The notes under the pieces were generated by a model that saw nothing but the letters and a program-made list of their open reading frames with translations, did no database searches and was not told the DNA's origin. From assembly GCF_052088025.1 (NCBI RefSeq), contig NZ_JBQCYD010000007.1:6457-70456 (forward strand): DNA of 64,000 bases. The letters are read 5' to 3'. Position numbers and translations under genes: made by a program. Positions 1 through 8,913 of the stretch are shown piece by piece. Positions within the stretch are counted from its first letter, which is position 1; each line of letters opens with the position of its first letter. Source of the stretch: Anaeromonas sp052088025 (lineage in GTDB: Bacteria; Bacillota; Clostridia; Tissierellales; SIT17).

Positions 1-424
1 AAACATCATCTTCTAAATCATATTCATCTTTTATCATATATAGCACTCCTGGAACAATTCCAGATGATCCTGCTGTAGGTGCTGCTACAATTTGTCCCAT
101 AGTAGCATTTACTTCGAGTACAGCCATAGCGGCTGCAACAGCCTTCATTGTCCTTTTTCCTGAAAAGGTATCCTTATTTAAATATCTCTCACGTAATCTC
201 TTAGCATCTCCACCAATAAGTCCTCCCATGGATTTCAAGCTATTATTAAGACCCTTTTCTACTGATTTTATCATAGTAATTAGATTATCTTTCATATGAT
301 TAAATAATTCTTCCTGACTTATCTCAGTATTTTCTGCTTCTCTTTCAAGCATTACTTCCCATATTTTTTTGTCATTATCTTTACATATATTTAAAAGTTC
401 TACTCCATTTTTAAAGTTATACAT
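1..424 (-). CDS. sdaAA: L-serine dehydratase, Fe-S type, alpha chain (partial)
   Basis: Alpha chain of the oxygen-sensitive 4Fe-4S L-serine dehydratase, which deaminates serine to pyruvate and ammonia in the cytosol. Only the N-terminal 141 residues are present; the gene runs off the left edge. The family stretch PTAGSSGIVPG lies at about residues 116-126. The ATG at 422-424 is preceded by AAAGGAG with 7 bases of spacing. The beta chain ends 15 bases upstream on the same strand, so the two form the usual beta-alpha operon of Gram-positive bacteria. The Fe-S cysteines would lie in the missing C-terminal part. Confidence 0.93.
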   Translation of the reverse strand, partial: MYNFKNGVELLNICKDNDKKIWEVMLEREAENTEISQEELFNHMKDNLITMIKSVEKGLNNSLKSMGGLIGGDAKRLRERYLNKDTFSGKRTMKAVAAAMAVLEVNATMGQIVAAPTAGSSGIVPGVLYMIKDEYDLEDDV

Positions 425-439
425 TTAATTGCTCCTTTA

Positions 440-1111
440 TTATAACGAATCTATTAGATAAACTTCTTCTACGCTTTCCGAAGAAGCTTCTACAGTCTTT
501 ATTATATTATTTGAAAGATTGTCATCACATTCTAAAACCATAAGAGCTTCTTTTCCCTTGTCTTGTCTATAAACACTCATAAATGCTATGTTTATATTTG
601 CATCAGCCAATACTTTTGTTATCTTTGTTATAACCCCAGGTCCATCTATATGTTTTACTATTAAGGTAGGATATTCTCCTACAAATTCTAATTTCATTCC
701 ATTTAATTCAGTTATTTTTATATTTCCTCCACCTATGGAAGAACCCATAATTTCTACTATTTGATTGTTTACTTGATATATCAAAATTTTTACAGTATTA
801 GGATGAACATCTCCTAAATCTGTAGGAATAAAATTATATTTTATATTCTTTTCATCTGCTATTTTTAATGATTCTTTTAAATTTTCATCATATTCCTTAA
901 AACCTAATAAGCCAGCCATTAAAGCCCTGTTAGTACCATGGCCTTTATAGGTCTTTGCAAATGAGCCGTGAAGTAAAAAATCCACTTTAACAATAGGTGA
1001 TTTCACAAGCTTTGAAGCTATTCTTGCTATTCTTGCTGCACCTGCTGTATGTGAACTAGATGGTCCTATCATTTTAGGACCAATTATATCAAATGCGCTG
1101 TAATTTTTCAT
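440..1111 (-). CDS. sdaAB: L-serine dehydratase, Fe-S type, beta chain
   Basis: Beta chain of the two-subunit Fe-S L-serine dehydratase (serine to pyruvate plus ammonia). It is 223 residues long, the usual size. The N-terminal half carries the family signature GPSSSHTAGAARIAR at about residues 16-30. The C-terminal third, from about residue 148 (TLIVKHIDGPGVITK onward), is an ACT domain, typical of this chain. The start is preceded by a GAGGATG-like site. It is the first gene of an operon with the alpha chain, and an energy-yielding role in serine fermentation is likely. Confidence 0.95.
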   Translation of the reverse strand: MKNYSAFDIIGPKMIGPSSSHTAGAARIARIASKLVKSPIVKVDFLLHGSFAKTYKGHGTNRALMAGLLGFKEYDENLKESLKIADEKNIKYNFIPTDLGDVHPNTVKILIYQVNNQIVEIMGSSIGGGNIKITELNGMKLEFVGEYPTLIVKHIDGPGVITKITKVLADANINIAFMSVYRQDKGKEALMVLECDDNLSNNIIKTVEASSESVEEVYLIDSL

Positions 1112-1265
1112 ATCATCATCCTCATCAATAAATTATTAATATTAGTATAGCATATTAAAAGCAATAAAGTCATATATTTATAATTTATTTAACATTATCA
1201 TATTCTAAGAGATACAAAAAGTAACAAGAAATATCTAATATATGATAAAAAATCTACTAAACATT

Positions 1266-2351
1266 TTATTTGCCTCTAATTTTACCTACAGTCAATAATA
1301 TTATCGGAAGAGCAAATCCGAATGTTGTAACCAAAGGGTCCCATACTTTAGCATCTAAACTTAGAGCACTTATATTACTTGGATAAACAATAATAGATAA
1401 TATTACCATTAGCATGGCTAGGGGTAAAACTAATATTCTATAATCATTTAATTTTAACATTTGTGATATTCCAAAGGCAAGACCATAAAAATAAATGAAT
1501 AATTTGTAAAATGTAGCTAAAAACCAAAGCATTGCTACTATTATTTCTATACGTTGTATAAATTCTCCTAATTGAACTTTTTTCATTAAAATATGAGTTG
1601 GATACATATGTCTTGCAGTGATTTCTGGTCCTAAAACAAGTATGCAAAAATCTATCACAATAAGTAATACAATAGTACCTAATATAGTAGCTGTAAGAAA
1701 TGCCTTTTTTGATTCCTTTAAATTATCAACATTGGCTGGAAAAAATATAAATAGTGCTATAAGTGTAAATGAAGTTGAAGTCATAAAGGGTATGACACTT
1801 TTAAATACAGGTTGAATGCCATCTTCAAGTATTGGAAACATATAATTAAAATCTACTTCATTTAATAATAATAATATAGTTATAAAAAAGCTTATAACTA
1901 TTAAAGGTGTTACAAGTTCTGATGATCTGGCTAATACTTCTAAACCTAATTTTGAAGCTATAGCAATAGCTATCATGAAAATTATATGAATAACATACTG
2001 AGGAGTTTCATGTAAGATAAGAGTAGATAAAAAGCTTCCTGTAATCCAAATTTGTGTGGCACATGCTATAGTCAAAAAAAGTATAAAAGATATAGATATT
2101 AATTTCCCTATATATTTTCCAAATACAGATTCTATATATTCTAAAATAGTTTTATCTTTCATTTTATCTGCTAAATTATTGTATATTAAAACCATTATTA
2201 TGCTAAACATCGAGCCTATTATAGCTGTTATCCATGCATTTTGCTTGGTTATATCTACAGCAATTGATGGTACTAATATTATTGATGTGGCTATGTATTG
2301 TAAAAAAACTAAATTTCTAATTTGATTACTACTTATATTTATCTTAGTCAT
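1266..2351 (-). CDS. gerKB: spore germination permease, GerAB/GerKB family
   Basis: B subunit of a nutrient germinant receptor in the spore inner membrane; it belongs to the amino acid-polyamine-cation permease superfamily and is thought to bind the germinant. The 361 residues are almost entirely hydrophobic, with about ten membrane spans. I chose the ATG at 2351: an AAAGGAG lies just before it, overlapping the codons after another in-frame ATG at 2366 that has no site of its own. It is the last gene of the operon gerKA-gerKC-small membrane protein-gerKB, the A-C-B order seen for gerK. Confidence 0.92.
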   Translation of the reverse strand: MTKINISSNQIRNLVFLQYIATSIILVPSIAVDITKQNAWITAIIGSMFSIIMVLIYNNLADKMKDKTILEYIESVFGKYIGKLISISFILFLTIACATQIWITGSFLSTLILHETPQYVIHIIFMIAIAIASKLGLEVLARSSELVTPLIVISFFITILLLLNEVDFNYMFPILEDGIQPVFKSVIPFMTSTSFTLIALFIFFPANVDNLKESKKAFLTATILGTIVLLIVIDFCILVLGPEITARHMYPTHILMKKVQLGEFIQRIEIIVAMLWFLATFYKLFIYFYGLAFGISQMLKLNDYRILVLPLAMLMVILSIIVYPSNISALSLDAKVWDPLVTTFGFALPIILLTVGKIRGK

Positions 2352-2370
2352 ATAATCTCCTTTCATGACT

Positions 2371-2598
2371 TTAGTTAAAAATATTATTTAATGGTCTATA
2401 TATTATTTCAACTGCCTTTAGAGGATTTGGAATTTCTACATTAAAAGACTTAAGTATTCCAAGTATAGTGGCAATTAAAAGAAGAAAAGCAAAAGAATAT
2501 ATTTCTTTTTTACAATTTTGCCCTTTTAAATTAGGTAATTCATATATTATAATTAAGACTGAACTAATTATTACAAATAAACTACCTTTCATCTTCAT
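2371..2598 (-). CDS. small two-span membrane protein, likely germinant receptor D-type subunit
   Basis: A 75-residue protein with two hydrophobic segments (about residues 5-20 and 35-52). It overlaps the end of gerKC by 17 bases and lies 19 bases before gerKB. An AAGGAGAGC directly precedes the ATG at 2598, which I prefer to an in-frame ATG at 2610. Small proteins of about 75 residues with two spans, called D subunits, are known in or near germinant receptor operons of Bacillus and modulate germination. Size, topology and position fit; sequence similarity alone was not recognised, so the role is inferred. Confidence 0.72.
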   Translation of the reverse strand: MKMKGSLFVIISSVLIIIYELPNLKGQNCKKEIYSFAFLLLIATILGILKSFNVEIPNPLKAVEIIYRPLNNIFN

Positions 2599-3793
2599 GC
2601 TCTCCTTCATCTATTTTATCTGTGAATGTATCTTTGGTTGTACCTGTACCAATTATGCTTACTTTAGTCTTTATATTTATATCTAAATTTGCAAACTCAT
2701 TATCCCAGTTTTTATTTATTTTTTTAAACTCATGAGGATATTTTCTATATATTGCAAGCCCAAATCCAAATATATCACTCTTTAAAGATTTTGCTTTATT
2801 TATTGAAGTATATAAATACTTTTCAATTTGTTCTTCTAATATTTTTTCTAGTTTTTCAATTTTTTCCTTATCTTCAATATTAATAAGACATTCCACATCA
2901 CCTATATCACCCTCTACCTTGTGAACTAAATCTATTACAAATCTTCCCTTTATAATTTTTGGCTTTATAGTAGACTTAGCTCTTAAAACTTCAACTGATA
3001 TATCTCCTTCCTTTTCACATGGCACTGTTATTATATTGCTATCAATATTATTTACTATAGCATTGTATCCTCTACTCTCATCTTGATTTAACCATCCTAC
3101 CAGTTTATCATCATTAAATACAGCAATATTATCTACTCTTATAATAGTATCTTGTTTTGTCTTAGCTAGATTATTTACCGTGGATCCATCATTCTTATTG
3201 CCAATTAATGTTACACCTGAAATTGTAGCATCTTTTCCTATATCTACCATATAGGTTATAAGTTTATCTATACTTATAACTTCTACAAGCCCCCATGCTG
3301 ATTGAGTCTCTAAACTATTATATATTTTTTCTGCTGGAATCTTATCAACAGGGGTTAATACCTTTAAAATATCTTCAGCTTTATTTTCTCTTGCAATTAT
3401 AAAATAAAAATCTGATCTTAATTCATGATCCCTTGAAAAGAAATCCAATATTTCTATAATTCCCTTCTTTGCAAGTTCCTCTCCTATAACTACAATCATT
3501 AATTGCCCATAATAAACTTTTCTTTGGGTATCTCTTACCAGTTTTCTAAGAGCTTCAAACATGGTCTTTCCTTTAGCTTCATAGGTTATAATTTCTGTTC
3601 TTTCAGTTAAATTTTTGCCAGTTACTTCACTAGGATTTATAATTTGAACACTTACCAAATACTCATCCTCTACTCTATCTATTCCAATTGCAGAAGCAAT
3701 AGATAGCTCTGAAAGTTCTCTTTTATCCCAACAACCTGTTATTAAATTAATAGAAATTATAATTATCAAAAGTAATATTATTTTTTTCTTCAT
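2582..3793 (-). CDS. gerKC: spore germination lipoprotein, Ger(x)C family
   Basis: C subunit of the germinant receptor, a lipoprotein held at the outer face of the spore inner membrane. The 403-residue product starts with a lipoprotein signal peptide: basic MKKK, a hydrophobic core, and a lipobox ending in Cys21 (LITGC). The family start WDKRELSELSIASAIGID follows directly. Length is normal. It lies 17 bases downstream of gerKA and overlaps the next small gene, so translation is probably coupled. The C-terminal tail is rich in Asp and Glu. Confidence 0.94.
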   Translation of the reverse strand: MKKKIILLLIIIISINLITGCWDKRELSELSIASAIGIDRVEDEYLVSVQIINPSEVTGKNLTERTEIITYEAKGKTMFEALRKLVRDTQRKVYYGQLMIVVIGEELAKKGIIEILDFFSRDHELRSDFYFIIARENKAEDILKVLTPVDKIPAEKIYNSLETQSAWGLVEVISIDKLITYMVDIGKDATISGVTLIGNKNDGSTVNNLAKTKQDTIIRVDNIAVFNDDKLVGWLNQDESRGYNAIVNNIDSNIITVPCEKEGDISVEVLRAKSTIKPKIIKGRFVIDLVHKVEGDIGDVECLINIEDKEKIEKLEKILEEQIEKYLYTSINKAKSLKSDIFGFGLAIYRKYPHEFKKINKNWDNEFANLDINIKTKVSIIGTGTTKDTFTDKIDEGEHEDER

Positions 3794-3810
3794 ATAAGAT
3801 CCTTTCTAAA

Positions 3811-5409
3811 TTATTTTTTAGGTTTTTTAGGTTTTGCATCTAGTGGCTTTTGTTGACGTATATTATTTTTATCAGATAGCATTCTAGGTCTTCTAAACAT
3901 ATACCATACAGGCAATCTAATAAATGTATCTTTTTGCCCTGACATATCTAAAGGAGCCATAGGAGACATATATGGCACACCAAAGGACTCCAAACTACAA
4001 AGATGTAGCAACATGATAATTAGCCCAATAGTTACCCCAAAAAAACCAAAACTTGAACCAAGTAACATGAATATAAATCTCAATATCCTAGCTGTTATAG
4101 CTATATTATATGATGGTGATATGAAGCTTGAAAGTGCTGTAAGTGATACTACTATTACTGCAGCAGGGGATACAAAGCCTGCTTGAATAGCAGCATCACC
4201 AAGTACTAGTGCACCTACAATTGATATTGCTGTAGAAATTGTCTTTGGCATCCTTATTATTGCTTCTCTTAATATTTCAAAAGTGAGTTCCATTATAAGT
4301 ATTTCAACCAAGGCTGGAAAAGGAATGCCTTCCCTTTGTGCAACTATACTAATCAATAATCCAGGTGGTATTGTTTCTGGATGAAATGTGGTTAGAGCTA
4401 TAAAGATTGCTGGTGTAAAGAGTGAAAGAAAAAATGCTCCATATCTTAGTATTCTAATCAAACTAGATATGTCTGCTCCTTGATAATAATCTTCTGCTGC
4501 TTGAAAAAATTCTACAAATAAGGAAGGTACTAGGATTACAAAGGGCGAACCATCCACAATTATTGCTACCCTACCTTCTAATAATCCTGATGCAATAACA
4601 TCAGGCCTTTCTGTATTGTATGTTCTTGGAAAAGGTGAATAAGGTTGATCTTGAATAAGTTCTTCTATATATTCGCTACCTAATATAGAATCTATATCTA
4701 TTTTATTTAATCTATCATTCAATTTTTTTAATACCTTTTCATCTGCTATATTTTCCAAATACATTATAGCTATATTAGTATTTGTTTCTTTTCCTATTAT
4801 CTTTTTTTCTACTCTTAAATTAACATTTTTTATTCTTCTACGCACAAGCGAAATATTAGTTTTGAGTGTTTCACAAAATGCATCCTTTGGTCCCTTTATA
4901 ACATTTTGAGAGCTTGGTTCTGTCACTCCTCTGTCTTGAAAACTTATTGTACCAGCTGAAAAACAAGAGTTACAATTATCTATCAATATAATAGTCTCAC
5001 CAGATAAAAGATTTTGAAATAAATCTTTATATTGATTTATTTTTTTCATATCTGCATCAGGAATAATGTTTTCTACAATTATATCCATTAAATTATTTTC
5101 TGTTTTTCCTGAAAGATCTATATCTTTTGATTCAATCATAAGGGGTTTTAATAAAAAATCATAAATCATATCTTTATTTACAATATTATCTATAAATATA
5201 ATTGCCATTTCTATATCTTTATTTTTTCCAGAAAAAAACCTTTTGATAATCACATCACTACTATTACCTAATTGAACTTTAATTATATTTATATTCTCAT
5301 TTATATCCTTTTTTATTTGAGCATCTTCATCCATAGTATTTATTTCGATATTATTGTTTATTTCTATTTCATCTTTGTTTTTTTTAAATAAATCTCTTAT
5401 TCTTTTCAT
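3811..5409 (-). CDS. gerKA: spore germination protein, GerAA/GerKA family
   Basis: A subunit of the germinant receptor, an integral protein of the spore inner membrane. The 532 residues divide into a soluble N-terminal region (about 1-300), a multi-span region (about 310-480) with the family stretch IALTTFHPETIPPGLL, and a short basic tail with RRPRML near residues 503-508. First gene of the ger operon; such operons are normally read in the forespore by sigma-G, but I did not identify that promoter with confidence. Confidence 0.95.
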   Translation of the reverse strand: MKRIRDLFKKNKDEIEINNNIEINTMDEDAQIKKDINENINIIKVQLGNSSDVIIKRFFSGKNKDIEMAIIFIDNIVNKDMIYDFLLKPLMIESKDIDLSGKTENNLMDIIVENIIPDADMKKINQYKDLFQNLLSGETIILIDNCNSCFSAGTISFQDRGVTEPSSQNVIKGPKDAFCETLKTNISLVRRRIKNVNLRVEKKIIGKETNTNIAIMYLENIADEKVLKKLNDRLNKIDIDSILGSEYIEELIQDQPYSPFPRTYNTERPDVIASGLLEGRVAIIVDGSPFVILVPSLFVEFFQAAEDYYQGADISSLIRILRYGAFFLSLFTPAIFIALTTFHPETIPPGLLISIVAQREGIPFPALVEILIMELTFEILREAIIRMPKTISTAISIVGALVLGDAAIQAGFVSPAAVIVVSLTALSSFISPSYNIAITARILRFIFMLLGSSFGFFGVTIGLIIMLLHLCSLESFGVPYMSPMAPLDMSGQKDTFIRLPVWYMFRRPRMLSDKNNIRQQKPLDAKPKKPKK

Positions 5410-5454
5410 ATCTCTACTCCAATATTTATATACTTACTAGTAGTTTAGCCCTAT

Positions 5455-5505
5455 ATAAGCAAAAAGATACAAAGAATATGATATTCTTTGTATCTTTTTG
5501 CTTAT
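5455..5505. terminator. perfect inverted repeat, terminator
   Basis: Two 25-base arms match perfectly around a single central G (5480). The arm contains the stop codon of the gene ending at 5502 and A- and T-rich tracts, so the RNA from either strand can form a terminator-like hairpin. It separates the DUF4153 gene from the ger operon. Confidence 0.82.
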
Positions 5506-7250
5506 TTTATATCTATAAATATAAAAAATTCAACATTTTCAATATTTACTTTTTCAGAGGAATTTAAAGTAAATCCATTTATATTTTTAAATACAATTTT
5601 TAATTTCATATCATCATTTTCATCTATAAATGTCATGTTTTTTGCTTGTAATTGTTCTTTATCTATATTTTCTTTGTGAATTTTACTTGTTAGATCATTT
5701 ATACTTATCTTATAAATTTCAATATCATTATTTTTTATGGTAATTTCATCATTATTGGTGCTATATCTAATTGAATAACTATCATTAAAATCTTTTGCAT
5801 TTTGAGGTTGATAACTATTATATTGCATAAAATAATCATAATTATCAATTTCTATTATTATTTCATCATCTAAATAATGACTAAAATAAGATGAATTATT
5901 ATAAGGATACATATAATCTTCTTTTAATTCAAAGCCAAATACTTCTTTCATATCTCTAGTATCAAAATCATTCCCAATATATTTCATATCATCAAGTGAA
6001 TGATAGTTTGAAAAATATCTTATTATAGAACTAATCTCTCTTTGTGCTTCTTCATCTGTGTTTTCATTTGCCTTTATAGCTAGTGAATCTGATAACAAAT
6101 CATTTTCTTCTAATAAATTTTCAAATCTATTATTTTGGCTCCATTTTGAAATAGAATAACTACTTATAGGTCCTGTTACAGATATTATCATTATAATCGC
6201 AAGGGATGCAGTTACCCAAATATTATTTATATTTTTCTTTATAGAATAATATATCATAACCAAAGTAACCCAAATTCCTGCTGCTATTACAAAATACCTA
6301 TCTTCTGTTATACCATAAGTGTTTATCCTTAAAGCTATAGCCCAAAACATCATAGCAATCAAAGGAATAATTGCTTTTGGAAATATTTTTATAAAACTAT
6401 TTATCCATCTATCTTTATCTTTAAGTGGATAGATAAAGAACAATACTATTGTCATTATAATTGAATACCACAACACTAAATTCCCTATTATATTTTGTGG
6501 TAAATCAGATGTTATGATTATCTTTGCAAAATATATATATAATATAATAGTATATACTGCAATCAATGGAAGTATTATATATTCAAGTAATACCTTTAAA
6601 ACTTTTGGAAAAGATCTAATGGTGATTTTTTCATCTCTTTTTGGTATATCTGCTAAGAAAAATATAGGTGCAAAAATTCCTGCTACTATAAGAGCTATAT
6701 CTGCAAATAATTCTCCTGGTATTTGTGCATTAAACAATAAATTAATTGTTCCAAGTATTGCTGCAAGTCCTAGATAAAGCACTATAGAATAAATATAGGT
6801 AACGATAAATCTAGTAAACAATCTTATAACATATAATTCATAATTATTCTTTCTTTTTATATAAGGTATGAAACTAAATATTATAAAAAGAGCTATGATA
6901 TATGCACTATATCTGCTTCCAGACATATAATTTAATTCCTTTAAAAACAAGAAATAATATCCTATTAAAATTATTGGTGTAAATATGTGCGCTAATATTA
7001 TCATATGTTTCTTTATACTTTCTCTAGTTTCAATATATATATATATTGATAAACTAAGAGGAACCCCTAGGGCTAGTATCATAGCTATTCTTGAATATAA
7101 TTCTTCATTACTATTAAATAAATATTCATTATGAACCATATAAATAAGAGCACAAACTGTAAGTGCTGAATATAATATAGATAAGGGAAATCTTTTCAAA
7201 CTTTCAAGTATTCTCTTTGGAAGTCTTTTAAATCTTTCAATGATTTTCAT
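5502..7250 (-). CDS. DUF4153 domain-containing membrane protein
   Basis: A membrane protein of unknown function. Residues 1 to about 370 hold about eleven hydrophobic spans; the rest is a soluble region probably outside the membrane. The stretch LRINTYGITEDRYFV near residues 330-345 is the hallmark of the DUF4153 family. I start at ATG 7250, preceded by GAGGTGG, rather than the in-frame GTG at 7259, which overlaps that site. No clear operon partner. Function unknown. Confidence 0.82.
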   Translation of the reverse strand: MKIIERFKRLPKRILESLKRFPLSILYSALTVCALIYMVHNEYLFNSNEELYSRIAMILALGVPLSLSIYIYIETRESIKKHMIILAHIFTPIILIGYYFLFLKELNYMSGSRYSAYIIALFIIFSFIPYIKRKNNYELYVIRLFTRFIVTYIYSIVLYLGLAAILGTINLLFNAQIPGELFADIALIVAGIFAPIFFLADIPKRDEKITIRSFPKVLKVLLEYIILPLIAVYTIILYIYFAKIIITSDLPQNIIGNLVLWYSIIMTIVLFFIYPLKDKDRWINSFIKIFPKAIIPLIAMMFWAIALRINTYGITEDRYFVIAAGIWVTLVMIYYSIKKNINNIWVTASLAIIMIISVTGPISSYSISKWSQNNRFENLLEENDLLSDSLAIKANENTDEEAQREISSIIRYFSNYHSLDDMKYIGNDFDTRDMKEVFGFELKEDYMYPYNNSSYFSHYLDDEIIIEIDNYDYFMQYNSYQPQNAKDFNDSYSIRYSTNNDEITIKNNDIEIYKISINDLTSKIHKENIDKEQLQAKNMTFIDENDDMKLKIVFKNINGFTLNSSEKVNIENVEFFIFIDIK

Positions 7251-7337
7251 AAATGCCACCTCTCTCTGTATGTATTATATTTTCATTATATATTATTACA
7301 TCATTATTAGAAAGTAGGAGAAAGAAATAAAGATTTA

Positions 7338-7366
7338 AACCCAGAAGAAAGAGCTTCTTCTGGGTT
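7338..7366 (-). terminator. intrinsic terminator of the TM-helix channel gene
   Basis: Twelve-base arms around a 5-base loop (7350-7354), followed on the minus strand by a T-rich stretch. It lies 8 bases past the stop codon at 7374. Confidence 0.85.
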
Positions 7367-7373
7367 ATTGTTT

Positions 7374-8774
7374 TTAGATATCTGGTATGTCAGTATTATC
7401 TGGTCTTTTAACCTTTATATCTGTATCAGATTTCCTTATTTGATTATCATTCATATTATTGTTATTTTTCAAATCATTTTTATCAGGCGTCTTTTTAAAT
7501 AAGTCTTTTCCTTCATCTTGTGAATTAGATTTTACTTTTTCTTTATCCATTTTTTTGTTTAACTTTTCTAATTGTTTAGCTGCAAATTCACGTCCCCCAA
7601 TACCAAATGCTAAAGCAAATGCTACTGCAAGAGCTGCTACTATTGCTGTGAAAGTTAAATTAACTATGCTTGGTGCAAGTTTTAATTGATCTAATGTCAT
7701 AAAGAATGTAAATCCTATTATGAAATATTTTAAAACCTTACCCAAGAATGATGAATGTCCTGTAAATTCATCAACAAATTTTTGTATAAAACTTGCTGCA
7801 AGTATTCCTACAGTAAGAGTTATAAGTGCTCCAAACAGGAATGGTAAATAAGCAATTATAGCTGCACCTACATTTTGAAGTACATCAAGTTTTAATACAT
7901 TTAAACCTTGAACTACAAATAATATAATTATTAGATATTTTACTACTTCACCTATTATGTTTGATAATGAAATTTTAGGTACATCTGGTAAACTATCATG
8001 TGTTTGCAGATTATCTGTAAGTGAATCTATGCCTGTACCTGAAAGTAATCCTTTTATTAAATCTGCTACTAATTTTGCTACTAATACTCCAATTATAATC
8101 AGTATTGAAGCTGCTATTATATTTGGTATTATAGCTAATATTTTATCTAGCATGTTTATTGCTGGCTCTGATATAGCTTCAATATTCAGTACTTGAAGAG
8201 CTGATATTGCAACTGGAATTATAACTAAAGCATATACTATATTTCCAATTATTTTAGATAGATTTACTGAAGTAGTTGGATTTTTGGTATTATCCCTTTT
8301 TGATATTCCAAGTTTTTTTGGAAGCCTGTCCACTCCAAATCCTTTGGATAAGTTCATAACTACTTCTTTAGCTAATTTTGCAAGTAACCAACCTACAAAT
8401 AATATTAGCCCTGCACCTATTAAATTAGGTATAAATGCTAAAAAATTTCTAACCATATTTGATATTGGTGCTGATATTGACTCCATACCTAAAGCATCTA
8501 ATATAGGTGGAATCATAAATAAGAAAACTAAAAAATACACTAATTTACCCAGTGTTTTAAGTAAACTAACACCATCCTCATGAGTACTAGCTAATCTCGC
8601 CTTTTGAAATACTGTTGGTAACTTTGCCGCCCTACCACCTTTTACAACTAATGTTTTTGCAACCTTTGCTATAACCCAAGCTACTAATAATAACAATAGA
8701 GCCATTAAAATATTAGGTATAGCACTAATTATTGTTTCTAAAACTCTTTCAAATTGATAAGTAATATTTTCCAT
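7374..8774 (-). CDS. mechanosensitive channel-like protein with TM-helix repeats
   Basis: A 466-residue membrane protein built of repeated hydrophobic units: IPNILMALLLLLVAWVIAKV, IPNLIGAGLILFVGWLLAKL, IPNIIAASILIIIGVLVAKL and a fourth weaker copy. These match the conserved TM-helix repeat found in MscS-related proteins. The classic MscS beta domain is not evident, so a true channel role is uncertain. The last 70 residues are charged and Asn/Asp-rich, probably cytoplasmic. It stands alone between two terminators. Confidence 0.78.
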   Translation of the reverse strand: MENITYQFERVLETIISAIPNILMALLLLLVAWVIAKVAKTLVVKGGRAAKLPTVFQKARLASTHEDGVSLLKTLGKLVYFLVFLFMIPPILDALGMESISAPISNMVRNFLAFIPNLIGAGLILFVGWLLAKLAKEVVMNLSKGFGVDRLPKKLGISKRDNTKNPTTSVNLSKIIGNIVYALVIIPVAISALQVLNIEAISEPAINMLDKILAIIPNIIAASILIIIGVLVAKLVADLIKGLLSGTGIDSLTDNLQTHDSLPDVPKISLSNIIGEVVKYLIIILFVVQGLNVLKLDVLQNVGAAIIAYLPFLFGALITLTVGILAASFIQKFVDEFTGHSSFLGKVLKYFIIGFTFFMTLDQLKLAPSIVNLTFTAIVAALAVAFALAFGIGGREFAAKQLEKLNKKMDKEKVKSNSQDEGKDLFKKTPDKNDLKNNNNMNDNQIRKSDTDIKVKRPDNTDIPDI

Positions 8775-8868
8775 AATATCCTCTCCTTGTAATATTTTTA
8801 TTTTATTTTCTTAATCTAATATTACCCCTTATAGATTATTTTTAAACATATTGAGATAAATTTTGACA

Positions 8869-8910
8869 AAAAAACAGTGACTTCTATTTGCTTAGAAATC
8901 ACTGTTTTTT
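8869..8910 (-). terminator. intrinsic terminator of pepF
   Basis: Hairpin whose arms pair over about 17 bases with one G-U wobble in the minus-strand RNA, followed by a run of T. It begins 4 bases after the pepF stop. Confidence 0.88.
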
Positions 8911-8913
8911 CTT

